Of a stretch of DNA of 58,940 bases, positions 1-9,097 are shown piece by piece. Made by a program: the position numbers and the translations under genes. The DNA is taken from assembly GCA_012839475.1 (NCBI GenBank), contig DUNG01000033.1:1-58940 (forward strand). The letters run 5' to 3'. This DNA comes from Petrimonas sp. GTDB lineage: Bacteria; Bacteroidota; Bacteroidia; Bacteroidales; Dysgonomonadaceae. The notes under the pieces were generated by a model. That model did no database searches. It was not told where the DNA came from and was given only the letters and a program-made list of their open reading frames with translations. Each line of letters begins with the position of its first letter. Position 1 is the first letter of the stretch.

Positions 1-105
1 AGAAATTTTTACTGTTTAACTCCCGTTTTCATGAATAGGACTACCCCCGACCTGGTTCGGTTACAAAAAATGCCTACTCCTTCTTCAGCAAGTCATTTCT
101 ACATT

Positions 106-522
106 ATGGATGGATTAGTTGAAGTACTTGGTGTTATTTTCGCGGTCGGCTTGCCAATTGTAGCAGGTATGGTACTGGGTATTCAATGGATTAAAGCCAG
201 GAACAGTGAGCGGATGGGGCTCATTAACCAGGGGATTATCCCGCCAGATAGCCCGAGAGGGAGGAGGTACCGCAGCCCCAATCGATTGGTGTCGCTCCGA
301 AATGGGGTCGTGCTCATTGCCTTAGGTATTGGCATCATCGTGGGGTTCCTCTGCTCGGAGCATTTAGCCATCGGGCAGGGAAACAAGTTTTGGGTGACCG
401 GGGCGAGTGTGGTCTTCTTCTTGGGAGTGGGCTACCTGACCTACTTCCTGATCGTTCAAAAGATGCCGATTCCCGAGCAACGGGAATCAGGAGAGGGCGA
501 AGAGGAAGCGGAACAGGAGTAA
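106..522 (+). CDS. Small membrane protein, DUF6249-like
   Basis: Predicted inner-membrane protein of about 139 residues with three hydrophobic segments: one right at the start (VLGVIFAVGLPIVAGMVLGI) and two in the second half. The tail is very acidic and probably cytoplasmic. The frame is open from position 31, but the ATG at 106 puts the first membrane segment at the N-terminus and seems the better start. The sigma factor gene follows 13 bases after the stop, so the two are probably co-transcribed. Small membrane proteins of this kind (DUF6249) commonly sit beside an ECF sigma factor in Bacteroidota; a role as regulator or target of that sigma factor is inference. Confidence 0.65.
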   Translation: MDGLVEVLGVIFAVGLPIVAGMVLGIQWIKARNSERMGLINQGIIPPDSPRGRRYRSPNRLVSLRNGVVLIALGIGIIVGFLCSEHLAIGQGNKFWVTGASVVFFLGVGYLTYFLIVQKMPIPEQRESGEGEEEAEQE

Positions 523-535
523 CCAGTCGGATCGA

Positions 536-1090
536 ATGAGTGAAAAGGAACGGGTGAAACGGGTTCTCTCGGGCGACACCTCTGCGTTTGCTTATTTCGT
601 GGATAGCTACCAGGACATGGCGTTTACTATCGCCTACCGGGTCTGCTGCAACGAGCAGGACGCGGAGGATGTTGTTCAAGAGAGCTACGTGAAAGCGTAC
701 CGAAACCTACACGGTTTTCGCGCCGATAGTAAGTTCTCGACCTGGTTCTACCGCATTGTCTACAACACTGCCGTCACCCACTCCAAAAGGCGACTTTGGA
801 AGGTGGATAGGGAGGCTGAGCCTGACGATGCCTTGCACCTCGCGGAGGAGACGCTGCAGGCGGAGATCGAGGCGATGGATCGCAAGGCGGTGGTGAACGA
901 TATTCTCGGACGAATGCCTACCGGCGAGGCGCTGCTGCTCACGCTCTATTACATGGAGGATCACCCCGTGAAGGAGATCGTGAAGATTACCGGGCTCAGC
1001 GAGGCTAACGTGAAGGTGAGGTTGTTTCGGGCAAGGAAGTCGTTCAAAGAGATGCTGCAGCGCCGTTACCGGATCAGCGACATACTATGA
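536..1090 (+). CDS. ECF-type RNA polymerase sigma factor (RpoE-like)
   Basis: A 184-residue ECF sigma factor. Sigma region 2 is recognisable at about residues 10-75 (YQDMAFTIAYRVC, then EQDAEDVVQESYVKAYRNL). Region 4 with its helix-turn-helix lies at about 120-175 (MPTGEALLLTLYYME, then IVKITGLSEANVKVRLFRAR). It directs core polymerase to a small stress or envelope regulon. It sits between two small membrane-protein genes, with 13 bases upstream and about 60 to 78 bases downstream, an arrangement typical of Bacteroidota housekeeping ECF operons rather than of a SusC/FecR trans-envelope pair. No FecR is adjacent. Confidence 0.92.
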   Translation: MSEKERVKRVLSGDTSAFAYFVDSYQDMAFTIAYRVCCNEQDAEDVVQESYVKAYRNLHGFRADSKFSTWFYRIVYNTAVTHSKRRLWKVDREAEPDDALHLAEETLQAEIEAMDRKAVVNDILGRMPTGEALLLTLYYMEDHPVKEIVKITGLSEANVKVRLFRARKSFKEMLQRRYRISDIL

Positions 1091-1149
1091 ATGAGAAACC
1101 TTCACCGCACCCGGTGGCCATTATGACGGGTATTTATTGACGAAAAAAC

Positions 1150-1548
1150 ATGAATGAGAGGAACGCGATGAATAAGAGGGATGTATTGAACGAAGAGGAG
1201 GCGATACGAATACTGATGCAGGGCGCCAAGATGAAAGCGCCCGAGCGGCTCAAGTACCGTATTATGCACCAGCTGGAGGTGGAGAAGAAAGCGGTCACCT
1301 CCCGAGCGAAGAAAGGGAGTGAGGAGTCGGGTGACGTGCTACGTGACTTAGGAACCATCTTCGGGACCATGTACGCCCTGTTGGTGGGAATGGCGGTCGT
1401 TACCTATATCCTCTTCGGCAGGCACTTCCTGCTCTCAACGGAGTTCGTTGGGGCAGCCCTGTTCGTGGTATTTGTCTTCAGCATGCTTTGGCTAATCGCG
1501 CAACTGGACCGTCGTGTGCACGCGAAAAGCAAGCGATTATTCCCGTAG
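1150..1548 (+). CDS. Putative anti-sigma-like membrane protein downstream of ECF sigma
   Basis: A protein of about 130 residues with a charged cytoplasmic N-terminal half (EEEAIRILMQGAKMKAPERL) followed by two hydrophobic segments at about 75-97 and 104-122 and a short basic tail. An ATG at 1168 (MNKRDVLN) is an equally good start. It is the third gene of the sigma operon. Soluble N-terminus plus membrane anchor is the shape of small anti-sigma proteins, and DUF5056-type proteins occur in this context; I infer but cannot show that it restrains the sigma factor. Its 3' end overlaps the convergent PPK2 gene by 12 bases. Confidence 0.6.
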   Translation: MNERNAMNKRDVLNEEEAIRILMQGAKMKAPERLKYRIMHQLEVEKKAVTSRAKKGSEESGDVLRDLGTIFGTMYALLVGMAVVTYILFGRHFLLSTEFVGAALFVVFVFSMLWLIAQLDRRVHAKSKRLFP

Positions 1549-2409
1549 AAGGCTTTCCCGTGCCTTTTGTAGTAACTCGGGCGACTCCGCGGGCGGGTAG
1601 TGCAGGTCGAGCGACCTGAACAGATCCAGGATGATGTCACCGACGGCGACCCGGGCGAAGAACTTCTTGTCGGCCGGGATCACGAACCATGGGGCGTGCG
1701 GCTTGGAGGTCTTCTCCAACATCTCTTCAAAGGCTGTCTCGTACGCGTCCCATTGGGAGCGTGCATGCAGGTCCGCCGAGCTGAATTTCCAATTTTTATC
1801 CGGATTATCAATGCGCGAGAGGAACCGTCTCTTTTGCTCTTCCTTTGATACGTGCAGGAAAAACTTGAGGATGCGCATACCGTTATGGTAGAGGTGCTTC
1901 TCAATGTTGTTGATGCTCTCGTAGCGCTCTTCCCAGAACGACGCATCCATTTTCTCCACGGAGTCGTAACCGGGGATGCGCTCGTTCAGTACCCAAGCTG
2001 GGTTCACCTTGGTGGCCAGCACGTTCTCGTAATGTGACCGGTTGAAGATCTCGATCATGCCCCGTTGTGGCAAGGCGCGGTAGTGCCTCCAAAAGTAGTC
2101 GTGCTCCAGCTCGTTCTTGGTTGGCGTCTTGAAGCTATGTACCCGACACCCCTGGGGGTTAATGCCCGACATCACGTGGCGGATCACGCCATCCTTTCCC
2201 GCTGCATCACGGGCTTGCAGCACGATCAGCAAGGAGTAGCGGTCGTCAGCATAAAACATCTCCTGATATTTTCTCAGCTCCTGGATGTTTTGAAAGATCT
2301 CATCTTTCGCCGTCTGCTTGGTGTAGCCGCCGTCCTCATTTGTCCTGAAGGTGGATAACCTGACCGGCCTTCCCTCTTCTATCCGGAATCGTTTATAATT
2401 ATAATCCAT
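1537..2409 (-). CDS. Polyphosphate kinase 2 family nucleotide phosphotransferase
   Basis: A 290-residue cytoplasmic enzyme of the PPK2 family, which moves phosphate between inorganic polyphosphate and nucleotides (usually nucleotide phosphorylation at the expense of polyphosphate). The Walker A motif is at about 66-74 (ARDAAGKDG). The lid-type motif FNRSHYENVL is at 122-131, and the conserved WRHY and SFKTPT stretches lie in between. Length fits a single-domain PPK2 of class I or III. The subclass, and hence NMP or NDP preference, cannot be decided by eye. It is separated by about 100 bases from the S41 protease gene upstream and overlaps the sigma operon 3' end tail-to-tail. Confidence 0.9.
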   Translation of the reverse strand: MDYNYKRFRIEEGRPVRLSTFRTNEDGGYTKQTAKDEIFQNIQELRKYQEMFYADDRYSLLIVLQARDAAGKDGVIRHVMSGINPQGCRVHSFKTPTKNELEHDYFWRHYRALPQRGMIEIFNRSHYENVLATKVNPAWVLNERIPGYDSVEKMDASFWEERYESINNIEKHLYHNGMRILKFFLHVSKEEQKRRFLSRIDNPDKNWKFSSADLHARSQWDAYETAFEEMLEKTSKPHAPWFVIPADKKFFARVAVGDIILDLFRSLDLHYPPAESPELLQKARESLLRE

Positions 2410-2510
2410 AACGTGTTATTATTGGTGTTGTTTTCCCCTCTGTTTTTGATTGTTTCATTTCACACGTGGCGCAAGCCCGGTGTAGTTTCTATTCCCTTAT
2501 TCGCAACACA

Positions 2511-4166
2511 TTACCCGTTTCCCTCCGTGTTTACCGTTTCATTTGCGCTCCCCACGTTGCTCCCAATCCCCATGAGTAGCCCCTCGTAGCGGCTGTCGTC
2601 AGTGATGATGCGCAACCCTTCCTGGAAGATGTCATTTTCCTCGTTGATGATGCGGTAGAAGGCCGACGAGTCGTAGAGGTCGCGGGCGATCAGCGCTTTT
2701 AGCTGCAATGCTATTAACGGTCGGGAAAGCCCAAACTCTTCGTCGTCCCACTCGATCTTCTCTTCAGCAGCGAGACCCTTTAGCCTCATCACCATGGCGT
2801 TCGATAGCTCGTAATCCTCCTTGAACGTGACCGCATCCGGGTACTGCTCAAGCAGTGAGTGGCGGTTAAGGTCCACCTCTGCGTTTGCTACCCGGTTGAT
2901 AACGCCCCGGGTGTAGAGCCGCGTGTGGAGTACCGTGCCCGAGGTGGTATCTATCGGCACGAAGTAGTCGGGCATGATGCCCCCGCCCCCGTAGACGGTT
3001 CGCTTGTTCACCAGGGTGGTGTATTTCAGTGAATCGGGGAAGTGGATACTATCGGCTTCGAACAGCTCACCGTGTTGGAAGCGATCGATAAAGTCCTGGT
3101 TGTACGCGTCGAGGTTCCCCTCTTGGTAGGGGCGCTGGATGCTACGGCCGGTGGGCGTGTAGTAGCGCGCCACGGTGAGCCGTATCATGGTGCCGTCGGG
3201 TAGCGGTAGTTGCCGTTGCACCAACCCTTTGCCGAAGGTCCGGCGACCAACTACCACGCCCCTGTCCCAGTCCTGGATGGCCCCTGCAAGGATCTCGCTA
3301 GCGGAGGCTGATGAGCCGTTAACCAAGATGACAAGTTTACCCCCTTTCAGCTCGTCACCACCCGTCGCATTCATCGTGAAGCGGGGTTGATTCTTCCCCT
3401 CGGTATAGACGATGAGTCGGTTTTCACCCAGGAACTCATCGGCAATCTCGTTGGCTACCTGCAAGATACCGCCACCGTTATCGGTCAGGTCCAGTATCAG
3501 GTGCTTCATGCCTTGCGCCTTAAGCTCGCTACTCGCCTTCTTGAACTCTTCGCCCGAGGTAACGCCGAAGCGGCTTAACCGGATATAACCCACCTCTTCT
3601 GCCACCATGTACGCGGCGTCGATACTGGTGATGGGTATCTTGTCGCGAACAATCCTGAACTCCATCAGCTCCGGCATCCCGCGGCGGAGTACCGACACGT
3701 TGACAGCAGTCCCTTTGGGACCTCGCAGCATCTTCACCACATCCTGGCTGTTCATATTCACTCCGGCTATCACCGTGTCGTTTACCTTGATAATCTTATC
3801 ACCAGGCATTAACCCCACCTTCTGCGAAGGGCCACCCGAGATTACCTCCAGCACGTAGAGGGTGTCGGTGAGCATGTTGAACTGGATACCGATACCGTCG
3901 AAATTTCCTTGTAGCGGTTCGTTCATGGCACGTACCTCCTCTTCGTTGAGGTAGGTGGAGTGAGGGTCCAGTTCCTCCAGCATCGCCCGGATAGCCGCTT
4001 CGGTAAGCTTTTTGCTATCGGCATCGTCCACGTAGAGGCTGTTGATAAGCTGGAGGGTGCGTTCGAGTTTAATACCTTCCGGCGTGGGGCGGTACTGCCC
4101 GTAGACGCACCCCGTGAGGGATAGGAACAGGCTGCCTAAAACAGCCGCGATGACTTTTCTTTGCAT
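2511..4166 (-). CDS. C-terminal processing peptidase, S41 family lipoprotein
   Basis: A 551-residue periplasmic tail-specific protease. It has a lipoprotein-type signal (SLTGC, Cys20) and a PDZ domain at about 88-170 (GIGIQF, PGDKIIKVND). The S41 catalytic core carries NGSSASASE at 283-291 and FGKG at 311-314. By analogy with E. coli Prc spacing (25 residues), the Ser/Lys dyad is S288/K313. Members of this family trim or degrade envelope proteins. The C-terminal 170 residues are a helical extension usual for Bacteroidota members. It is the third gene after parE and coaD in what looks like a core operon, with 21 bases between coaD and this gene. Confidence 0.93.
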   Translation of the reverse strand: MQRKVIAAVLGSLFLSLTGCVYGQYRPTPEGIKLERTLQLINSLYVDDADSKKLTEAAIRAMLEELDPHSTYLNEEEVRAMNEPLQGNFDGIGIQFNMLTDTLYVLEVISGGPSQKVGLMPGDKIIKVNDTVIAGVNMNSQDVVKMLRGPKGTAVNVSVLRRGMPELMEFRIVRDKIPITSIDAAYMVAEEVGYIRLSRFGVTSGEEFKKASSELKAQGMKHLILDLTDNGGGILQVANEIADEFLGENRLIVYTEGKNQPRFTMNATGGDELKGGKLVILVNGSSASASEILAGAIQDWDRGVVVGRRTFGKGLVQRQLPLPDGTMIRLTVARYYTPTGRSIQRPYQEGNLDAYNQDFIDRFQHGELFEADSIHFPDSLKYTTLVNKRTVYGGGGIMPDYFVPIDTTSGTVLHTRLYTRGVINRVANAEVDLNRHSLLEQYPDAVTFKEDYELSNAMVMRLKGLAAEEKIEWDDEEFGLSRPLIALQLKALIARDLYDSSAFYRIINEENDIFQEGLRIITDDSRYEGLLMGIGSNVGSANETVNTEGNG

Positions 4167-4187
4167 GATGATAGGGTGATATGTCTG

Positions 4188-4652
4188 TTAAATCTTCATC
4201 CTCTCCGGTAGAAATTGACTCACGTCACGTCCGTAACGCAACAGTTCCCGTACGATTGAAGAACTGATATGGACATGCGTGGGTTCAGTAAATAGCAGGA
4301 TCGTTTCGATTCCAGAAAGGGTCTGGTTCATGTGGGCAATGGTTTTCTCGTACTCGAAATCGGCCACAGAACGAATACCTCTCAAGATAAAACTTGCGCC
4401 TACCTCCCGGGCGAAGTCGACGGTGAGTGTGTCGTAGCTCTCCACCCGCACCCGGGGTTCGGGTTGGTAGAGATCACGAATCATCTGTAACCGCTTCTCA
4501 ACTGGAAAGTAAGACTGTTTGGCCTCGTTCACGCCGATCGCGATCACCAGCTCGTCCACCAGGGTGAGTCCGCGCCGCACCAGCGACTCGTGTCCCACCG
4601 TGAAGGGGTCGAACGTACCCGGGAACAGGGCGATTCGTTTAGGCAACTTCAT
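4188..4652 (-). CDS. coaD: Phosphopantetheine adenylyltransferase
   Basis: A 154-residue enzyme catalysing the penultimate step of coenzyme A synthesis: 4'-phosphopantetheine plus ATP to dephospho-CoA. The nucleotidyltransferase signature is intact: [18 protein letters not shown] near the N-terminus includes the T/HxGH motif. The conserved [15 protein letters not shown] segment that forms the active-site wall lies near residue 90, and the second ATP-binding motif [14 protein letters not shown] is near the C-terminus. Length is normal. The start overlaps the end of parE by 14 bases, so the two are translationally coupled in one operon. Confidence 0.96.
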   Translation of the reverse strand: MKLPKRIALFPGTFDPFTVGHESLVRRGLTLVDELVIAIGVNEAKQSYFPVEKRLQMIRDLYQPEPRVRVESYDTLTVDFAREVGASFILRGIRSVADFEYEKTIAHMNQTLSGIETILLFTEPTHVHISSSIVRELLRYGRDVSQFLPERMKI

Positions 4653-6501
4653 CCTCTTCGACCACTAGGTTATCGATGATAAATGTCTGCCGCTCCGGCG
4701 TGTTCTTACCCATGTAGAACTCCAGGAGCTCTTTCAATAGGTCCTCCTTCCGCATGGTGACCCTATCGAGGCGAATATCCTCCCCGATAAAGTGGCGAAA
4801 CTCGTCTGGCGAGATCTCTCCCAACCCCTTGAAGCGGGTTATTTCCGGGTTGGGTCCCAGCTCCTGGATGGCGTTAATCCGCTCCTCCTCGGTGTAGCAG
4901 TAGATCGTCTTTTTCTTGTTGCGCACCCGGAACAGCGGGGTTTGGAAGATGTAGACGTGCCCCTTCTTGATCAGGTCGGGGAAGAACTGCAGGAAGAAGG
5001 TGAGCAGCAGCAGGCGAATGTGCATCCCGTCCGTGTCGGCGTCGGTGGCAATGATCACCTTGTTATAGCGCAACCCGTCCATACCCTCCTCGATATTGAG
5101 GGCTGCCTGCAACAGGTTGAATTCCTCGTTCTCATAGACGATCTTCTTGGTGAGGCCGTAGCTGTTCAGCGGTTTTCCCCGTAAACTGAACACCGCTTGC
5201 GTGTTGGGGTCGCGGCTCTTGGTGATGGACCCGCTCGCGGAGTCCCCCTCCGTGATGAAGATGGCGGTCTTCTCCCGGTCGTCACCCTTTGGGTCATTGT
5301 AATGTATCCGACAGTCACGCAGCTTCTTGTTGTGCAGGCTGGCCTTCTTGGCGCGCTCCCTCGCCTTTTTGGTTACACCCGCGATGGCCTTGCGCTCCTT
5401 TTCGGAGTCGAGTATCTTCTTTTGCAGCACCTCCACCGTTTCCGGGTGTTTATGCAGGTAGTTATCCAGCTCCTTCTTAAGGAAATCGTTGATATGCTTG
5501 CTCACCGAGACCCCGTTTGGGCTCATCTCTTTGGAGCCGAGCTTGGTTTTTGTTTGTGATTCAAATATCGGTTCTTCCACCTTGATGCTGATGGCTGCCA
5601 CGATACCGCTCCGTATATCGGAGTACTCGAAGTTCCGGTTATAGAATTCCTTGATGACGCGGGCGGTCGCCTCCCGGAAAGCGGTCTGGTGGGTCCCCCC
5701 TTGCGTGGTGTGCTGCCCGTTGACGAACGAGTAGTACTCCTCGCCGTACTGGTTGGTATGGGTGATGGCCACCTCGATATCCTCACCGTGGAGGTGGATG
5801 ATGGGGTAGAGCTCCTCGGAGGTGAGGTTCTCGTTGAGCAGGTCCTCGAGCCCGTTCTTGGAGTTGAATTTCTTACCGTTAAAGGTGATGGTAAGGCCGG
5901 TGTTCAGGAAGACGTAGTTCTTGAGCAGTGGCTCGATATGCTCGTCTCGGTATTGGTAGTCGCCAAAGATATCTTTATCGGGGGTAAAGCCGACCAGCGT
6001 GCCGTTGCCGTTGCCCGACTGTTTAATCTCATCCTCTTGCGACAGCAGCCCTTGGCTGAACTCCACCCGCTTCGATTCGCCATCACGGGAACTCTCCATG
6101 TAAAACTGGGAGGAGAGGGCGTTTACCGCCTTGATGCCCACCCCGTTGAGGCCCACCGACTTCTTGAAGGCCTTGGAGTCGTATTTGGCCCCGGTGTTCA
6201 TCTTGGAGCAGACATCCCTGACCTTCCCCAGCGGAACGCCTCGCCCGTGGTCTCGCACGGTGACGCTTTCGTTCTCGATGTTCACCTCGATGGTCTTGCC
6301 AAACCCCATCATGTACTCGTCGATGGAGTTGTCCAGTACCTCTTTCAATAGCACGTAGATGCCATCGTCGGAGGATGAGCCATCGCCCAGCTTGCCAATA
6401 TACATGCCGGGGCGGTGACGAATATGTTCCTGCCACTCAAGGGTGACGATATTTTCTTCTTGATAGTTGCTTTCCAGTAGCTGTAAATCTGTTTGATTCA
6501 C
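4639..6501 (-). CDS. parE: DNA topoisomerase IV subunit B
   Basis: A 620-residue type IIA topoisomerase ATPase subunit. The GHKL ATPase domain has [12 protein letters not shown] at 51-62 (E54 general base, N58) and DHGRGVPLG at 84-92, with the [14 protein letters not shown] lid at 117-130. The transducer domain follows. The TOPRIM domain has TEGDSASGS at 417-425 and the metal-binding DADTDG at 487-492. I call ParE rather than GyrB from the short length and Bacteroidota context; a GyrB paralogue is not excluded. ParC is not next to it in this window. It heads the parE-coaD-S41 protease operon. Confidence 0.9.
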   Translation of the reverse strand: MNQTDLQLLESNYQEENIVTLEWQEHIRHRPGMYIGKLGDGSSSDDGIYVLLKEVLDNSIDEYMMGFGKTIEVNIENESVTVRDHGRGVPLGKVRDVCSKMNTGAKYDSKAFKKSVGLNGVGIKAVNALSSQFYMESSRDGESKRVEFSQGLLSQEDEIKQSGNGNGTLVGFTPDKDIFGDYQYRDEHIEPLLKNYVFLNTGLTITFNGKKFNSKNGLEDLLNENLTSEELYPIIHLHGEDIEVAITHTNQYGEEYYSFVNGQHTTQGGTHQTAFREATARVIKEFYNRNFEYSDIRSGIVAAISIKVEEPIFESQTKTKLGSKEMSPNGVSVSKHINDFLKKELDNYLHKHPETVEVLQKKILDSEKERKAIAGVTKKARERAKKASLHNKKLRDCRIHYNDPKGDDREKTAIFITEGDSASGSITKSRDPNTQAVFSLRGKPLNSYGLTKKIVYENEEFNLLQAALNIEEGMDGLRYNKVIIATDADTDGMHIRLLLLTFFLQFFPDLIKKGHVYIFQTPLFRVRNKKKTIYCYTEEERINAIQELGPNPEITRFKGLGEISPDEFRHFIGEDIRLDRVTMRKEDLLKELLEFYMGKNTPERQTFIIDNLVVEEDEVA

Positions 6502-6551
6502 TCTGTTTCCTCTCTTTGTTTAAAGTTTTTTCATTTGTTTCCTATAGCACG

Positions 6552-6614
6552 TTATAAATCCTCAACAAAGGCTCTTCTCTTGATTGCCTTGTAATCGTTT
6601 TTCGAAGATACCTG
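6552..6614 (-). pseudogene. Remnant: second copy of the GNAT gene's 3' end
   Basis: Reading on past the stop codon of the GNAT gene (6615-6617) in the same frame gives 20 more codons ending in a second stop at 6552-6554. The last 14 residues (DYKAIKRRAFVEDL) closely resemble the real C-terminus (EQHKRRRAFIKDL). This is best explained as the surviving tail of a tandem paralogue that was otherwise deleted, or as a partial duplication of the gene end. It is not expected to be translated. Confidence 0.7.
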
Positions 6615-7751
6615 TTATAGGTCCTTGATAAAGGCCCTTCTTCTCTTGTGCTGCTCGTACTCGAAGTCCCCCCACAGGGCGTGTACCTTGTTATTGGTCT
6701 CGAGCTCGAGGTTGGTTTCTGCCTCCGTCAGGTTAAACTTCTTGGCCGAATTGAAGAACTCGCTTACCATGAGTGCGTTGAGTCCTTTGCCTTGGTATTC
6801 GGGGTCAATTGCGATCATCATCAGGTCGAGTACATGGGTAGTATTGCCTATTCCCTTCAGTGCCTTGTACAGGTGTATCCATCCGGTGGGGAGGAACTTC
6901 CCTTTCGCCTTGCGAAGCGCTTCGGACATGCTGGGCAAGCCGATCCCGACACCCACCACCTTGTTGTCTTGCTGGCGCAGGATCAGCGACAGGAACTCAA
7001 GCCGTAGCAAGGGGATATACATATCCACGTAGTAGTCAATCTGCTTTTCCGACAGCTCGACGTAGCCAAACAGATCTTTGTATGCTTTGTTGAAAAGGAG
7101 GAAGATATCCCTCGCGTAGGGGAAAACATCTTTCTTGCGTTCGAACCGTTTCACGGTCAACCCGAAGCGGCGTTTCACCACGTCGAACATCCGTGTGTAC
7201 CGTTCCGGTATTTCATCCGGTATCTGGATGAGGAACTCTAACCAATCCTGATCCTTGACATACCCCATCCGCTCCATGTGTACCGGGTAGTAGGGGTAGT
7301 TGTAAATGGTATTCATGGTACTCATCCGGTCAAACCCCTCGATAAGCATCCCTTCGTGGTCCAAATCGGTGAATCCCAGGGGGCCATGTATCTTCTCCAT
7401 TCCGCGGGATCGCGCCCAACTCTCGGCTGTGGCGAAGAGGGCATCCGTCACCTTCGCGTCGTCAATGAAATCCACGAAGCTAAACCGGGCGTTTTTCTGT
7501 TTCCATATCTCGTTGGCCTTGTGGTTAATGATGACCCCGATCCGGCCTACGATCTCCTCGCCGCGATACGCGAGGAAGTACGCGGCATCACAATGTTCAA
7601 AGGCCGGGTTCTTACTCATGTTGAGCGTGGCCATTTCATCGTAAATAAGGGGGGGCACATAGTAGTCGTTCCCCTCGTACAGATCGATTCCGAATTGGAT
7701 GAACTTCCTGAGGTCATCCTTGGTGGTGACTTTTTTGATTGTTACTGACAT
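6615..7751 (-). CDS. GNAT-superfamily N-acetyltransferase-like protein
   Basis: A 378-residue cytoplasmic protein of a family common in Bacteroidota and annotated as GNAT-like. The GNAT fold appears to be duplicated: the N-terminal half contains AYFLAYRGEEIVGRIGVIIN (strand 4 and the CoA-pyrophosphate region). The C-terminal half contains MMIAIDPEYQGKGLNALMV, a Q/RxxGxG/A-type acetyl-CoA binding loop, at about 310-330. Substrate unknown. A -7 box lies 41 bases upstream of the start. Downstream is a vestigial copy of its own 3' end (6552-6614), which suggests it once had a tandem paralogue. Confidence 0.75.
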   Translation of the reverse strand: MSVTIKKVTTKDDLRKFIQFGIDLYEGNDYYVPPLIYDEMATLNMSKNPAFEHCDAAYFLAYRGEEIVGRIGVIINHKANEIWKQKNARFSFVDFIDDAKVTDALFATAESWARSRGMEKIHGPLGFTDLDHEGMLIEGFDRMSTMNTIYNYPYYPVHMERMGYVKDQDWLEFLIQIPDEIPERYTRMFDVVKRRFGLTVKRFERKKDVFPYARDIFLLFNKAYKDLFGYVELSEKQIDYYVDMYIPLLRLEFLSLILRQQDNKVVGVGIGLPSMSEALRKAKGKFLPTGWIHLYKALKGIGNTTHVLDLMMIAIDPEYQGKGLNALMVSEFFNSAKKFNLTEAETNLELETNNKVHALWGDFEYEQHKRRRAFIKDL

Positions 7752-7791
7752 ACGTGTATTCCTATTTCTTGTTGCTTGTTCTTAATTGCCA

Positions 7792-7799
7792 CAAAGATA
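7792..7799 (-). promoter_or_regulatory. -7 box of GNAT gene promoter
   Basis: On the minus strand this reads TATCTTTG, an exact match to the Bacteroidota -7 consensus TAnnTTTG, 41 bases upstream of the GNAT start codon. A clear -33 TTTG is not seen at the usual 19-21 base spacing, so only the -7 element is supported. Confidence 0.5.
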
Positions 7800-7947
7800 G
7801 TGAAATTTTTATTTACTGATGGCTCACCCGGTTAATCTTTCCTGCTCTCGCTTCTATATTGTTCGTTCCGACATGTTTGCTTCTTCACTTATACGATAAA
7901 AATCGCTATAATTGACATTGTACCTTTGCCGATGCGTCACGACACGA

Positions 7948-8943
7948 TTACTCCGGAAACACCACCGTGAACTTGCTCCCTTTGTTGTCCGATTTCACCA
8001 CGATTTTGCCTCTATGACGCAGCGCGATTTGCCTGCATAGGGTTAGGCCGATGCCCGAGCCACTTGTTTTGGTGGAGTAAAACGGGATGAAAATTTTCTC
8101 GATCGCTTCGGGGGCAATGCCATGACCGTTATCTGCAACCGAGATATGGATTTCATCACCTATTTTTTCCGCTTTCACCTCGATTCTTGCTTCAGCTGTC
8201 GCCGCGGAAGCTTCATGGGCGTTTTTCAACAGATTCAATAGCAACTGCTCCACCATCGTTTTATCGGCTTTCAAGATAAGTTGCTCGGGGTACACCTCGT
8301 AATCGAATGTAACTCCACCGGAAGCCATCAATTGTTGTAGTGATTGAAGCATGGGCTGGATGGCGATAGGCTGGATGGTGGGTTGTGGTAACCGGGTGAG
8401 TTTCCGGTAATTCTCCACGAAAGCGAGCAACCCTTTGCTACGTCGGTGAATGGTATCCATGGCACGCTTCATGACCCGGTAATCTTCCACGTCCACTTCG
8501 TCGGGCAGCTCCTGTTCGCTCAACGTCTCGGAGAGCGAGATAATGGGCGTTATGCTGTTCATGATCTCGTGCGTGAGCACGCTAATCAGCTTTTGCCACG
8601 CTTGCGTTTCGGCTTCATCCCTCATCGCGTCGTGCGCCTGCGATCGAAAAACATCCAGAGCCTCGTTCATCTCTTGGGAAAGACGGCTCAGCTCATCGCC
8701 GGAGCCATGATGGACAAAGTGCGACGAGAAATCTGCATGCCTAATGCTCGCGATCATCTGCTCCACGCTGCCAATCATCTTTTTCCGGTCATAGTATAGC
8801 GACACGGCAAGGGCCAGGATAATAAGCAACAGCAACATCGATGAAAAGAGCAGCTGTTTCAAAAACAGCCAGGCTCCTACCAGCGACAACAGCACGATGG
8901 CGCCTATTTTCAAGAAAAATATATGACGGGCTTGCAGTTTCAT
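7948..8943 (-). CDS. Membrane sensor histidine kinase (NtrY-like)
   Basis: A 331-residue sensor kinase. Two N-terminal membrane helices at about 9-28 and 31-50 are joined by a very short loop, so there is almost no periplasmic sensor; the signal is probably felt in the membrane. A HAMP-like linker (55-105) precedes the H-box VLTHEIMNS with phospho-acceptor H125. The ATPase domain carries the N box LLLNLLKNAHEAS, the G1 box VADNGHGIA and the G2 box GSGIGLTLC. Its partner is the sigma-54 response regulator gene 154 bases upstream on the same strand. Together they probably control the divergent TolC exporter. Confidence 0.93.
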   Translation of the reverse strand: MKLQARHIFFLKIGAIVLLSLVGAWLFLKQLLFSSMLLLLIILALAVSLYYDRKKMIGSVEQMIASIRHADFSSHFVHHGSGDELSRLSQEMNEALDVFRSQAHDAMRDEAETQAWQKLISVLTHEIMNSITPIISLSETLSEQELPDEVDVEDYRVMKRAMDTIHRRSKGLLAFVENYRKLTRLPQPTIQPIAIQPMLQSLQQLMASGGVTFDYEVYPEQLILKADKTMVEQLLLNLLKNAHEASAATAEARIEVKAEKIGDEIHISVADNGHGIAPEAIEKIFIPFYSTKTSGSGIGLTLCRQIALRHRGKIVVKSDNKGSKFTVVFPE

Positions 8944-8984
8944 GCTTTGAATATCTTGTTTGTCGTGTTATTCTTCATTGACTT

Positions 8985-9047
8985 AACTTTCGCATGGAAC
9001 TGTTTTATCGCTCTGAAAGCATATACAGTAAAAAACATGCGAAAGTT
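8985..9047. repeat. Perfect 12-bp inverted repeat between regulator and kinase genes
   Basis: AACTTTCGCATG at 8985-8996 is exactly complementary to CATGCGAAAGTT at 9036-9047, with a 39-base spacer. It lies in the transcribed gap between the response regulator stop (9098) and the kinase start (8943). As RNA it could form a hairpin that affects kinase expression; as DNA it could be a pair of operator half-sites. No T-run follows it on either strand, so it does not look like an intrinsic terminator. Confidence 0.65.
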
Positions 9048-9097
9048 CAATTTATTATCATTAGACTATTCCTCGCCATGGCCTTGTCCAATTTGGC

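Noticed and set aside
228-233. GAFTDA in place of GAFTGA in the response regulator (residue numbers of the protein encoded at 9098-10474)
   Set aside because: This variant is common in functional NtrC-family regulators, so it is not evidence of a defective protein.
183-964. Minus-strand frames across the first membrane protein and sigma gene
   Set aside because: They are shadows of GC-rich codons in the real genes, with arginine- and serine-rich translations and no known motif.
7921-7928. TACCTTTG, an exact -7 box on the plus strand pointing into the 3' end of the histidine kinase gene
   Set aside because: No -33 element at the right spacing and no plus-strand gene downstream. It could drive an antisense RNA, but one 8-base match is not enough.
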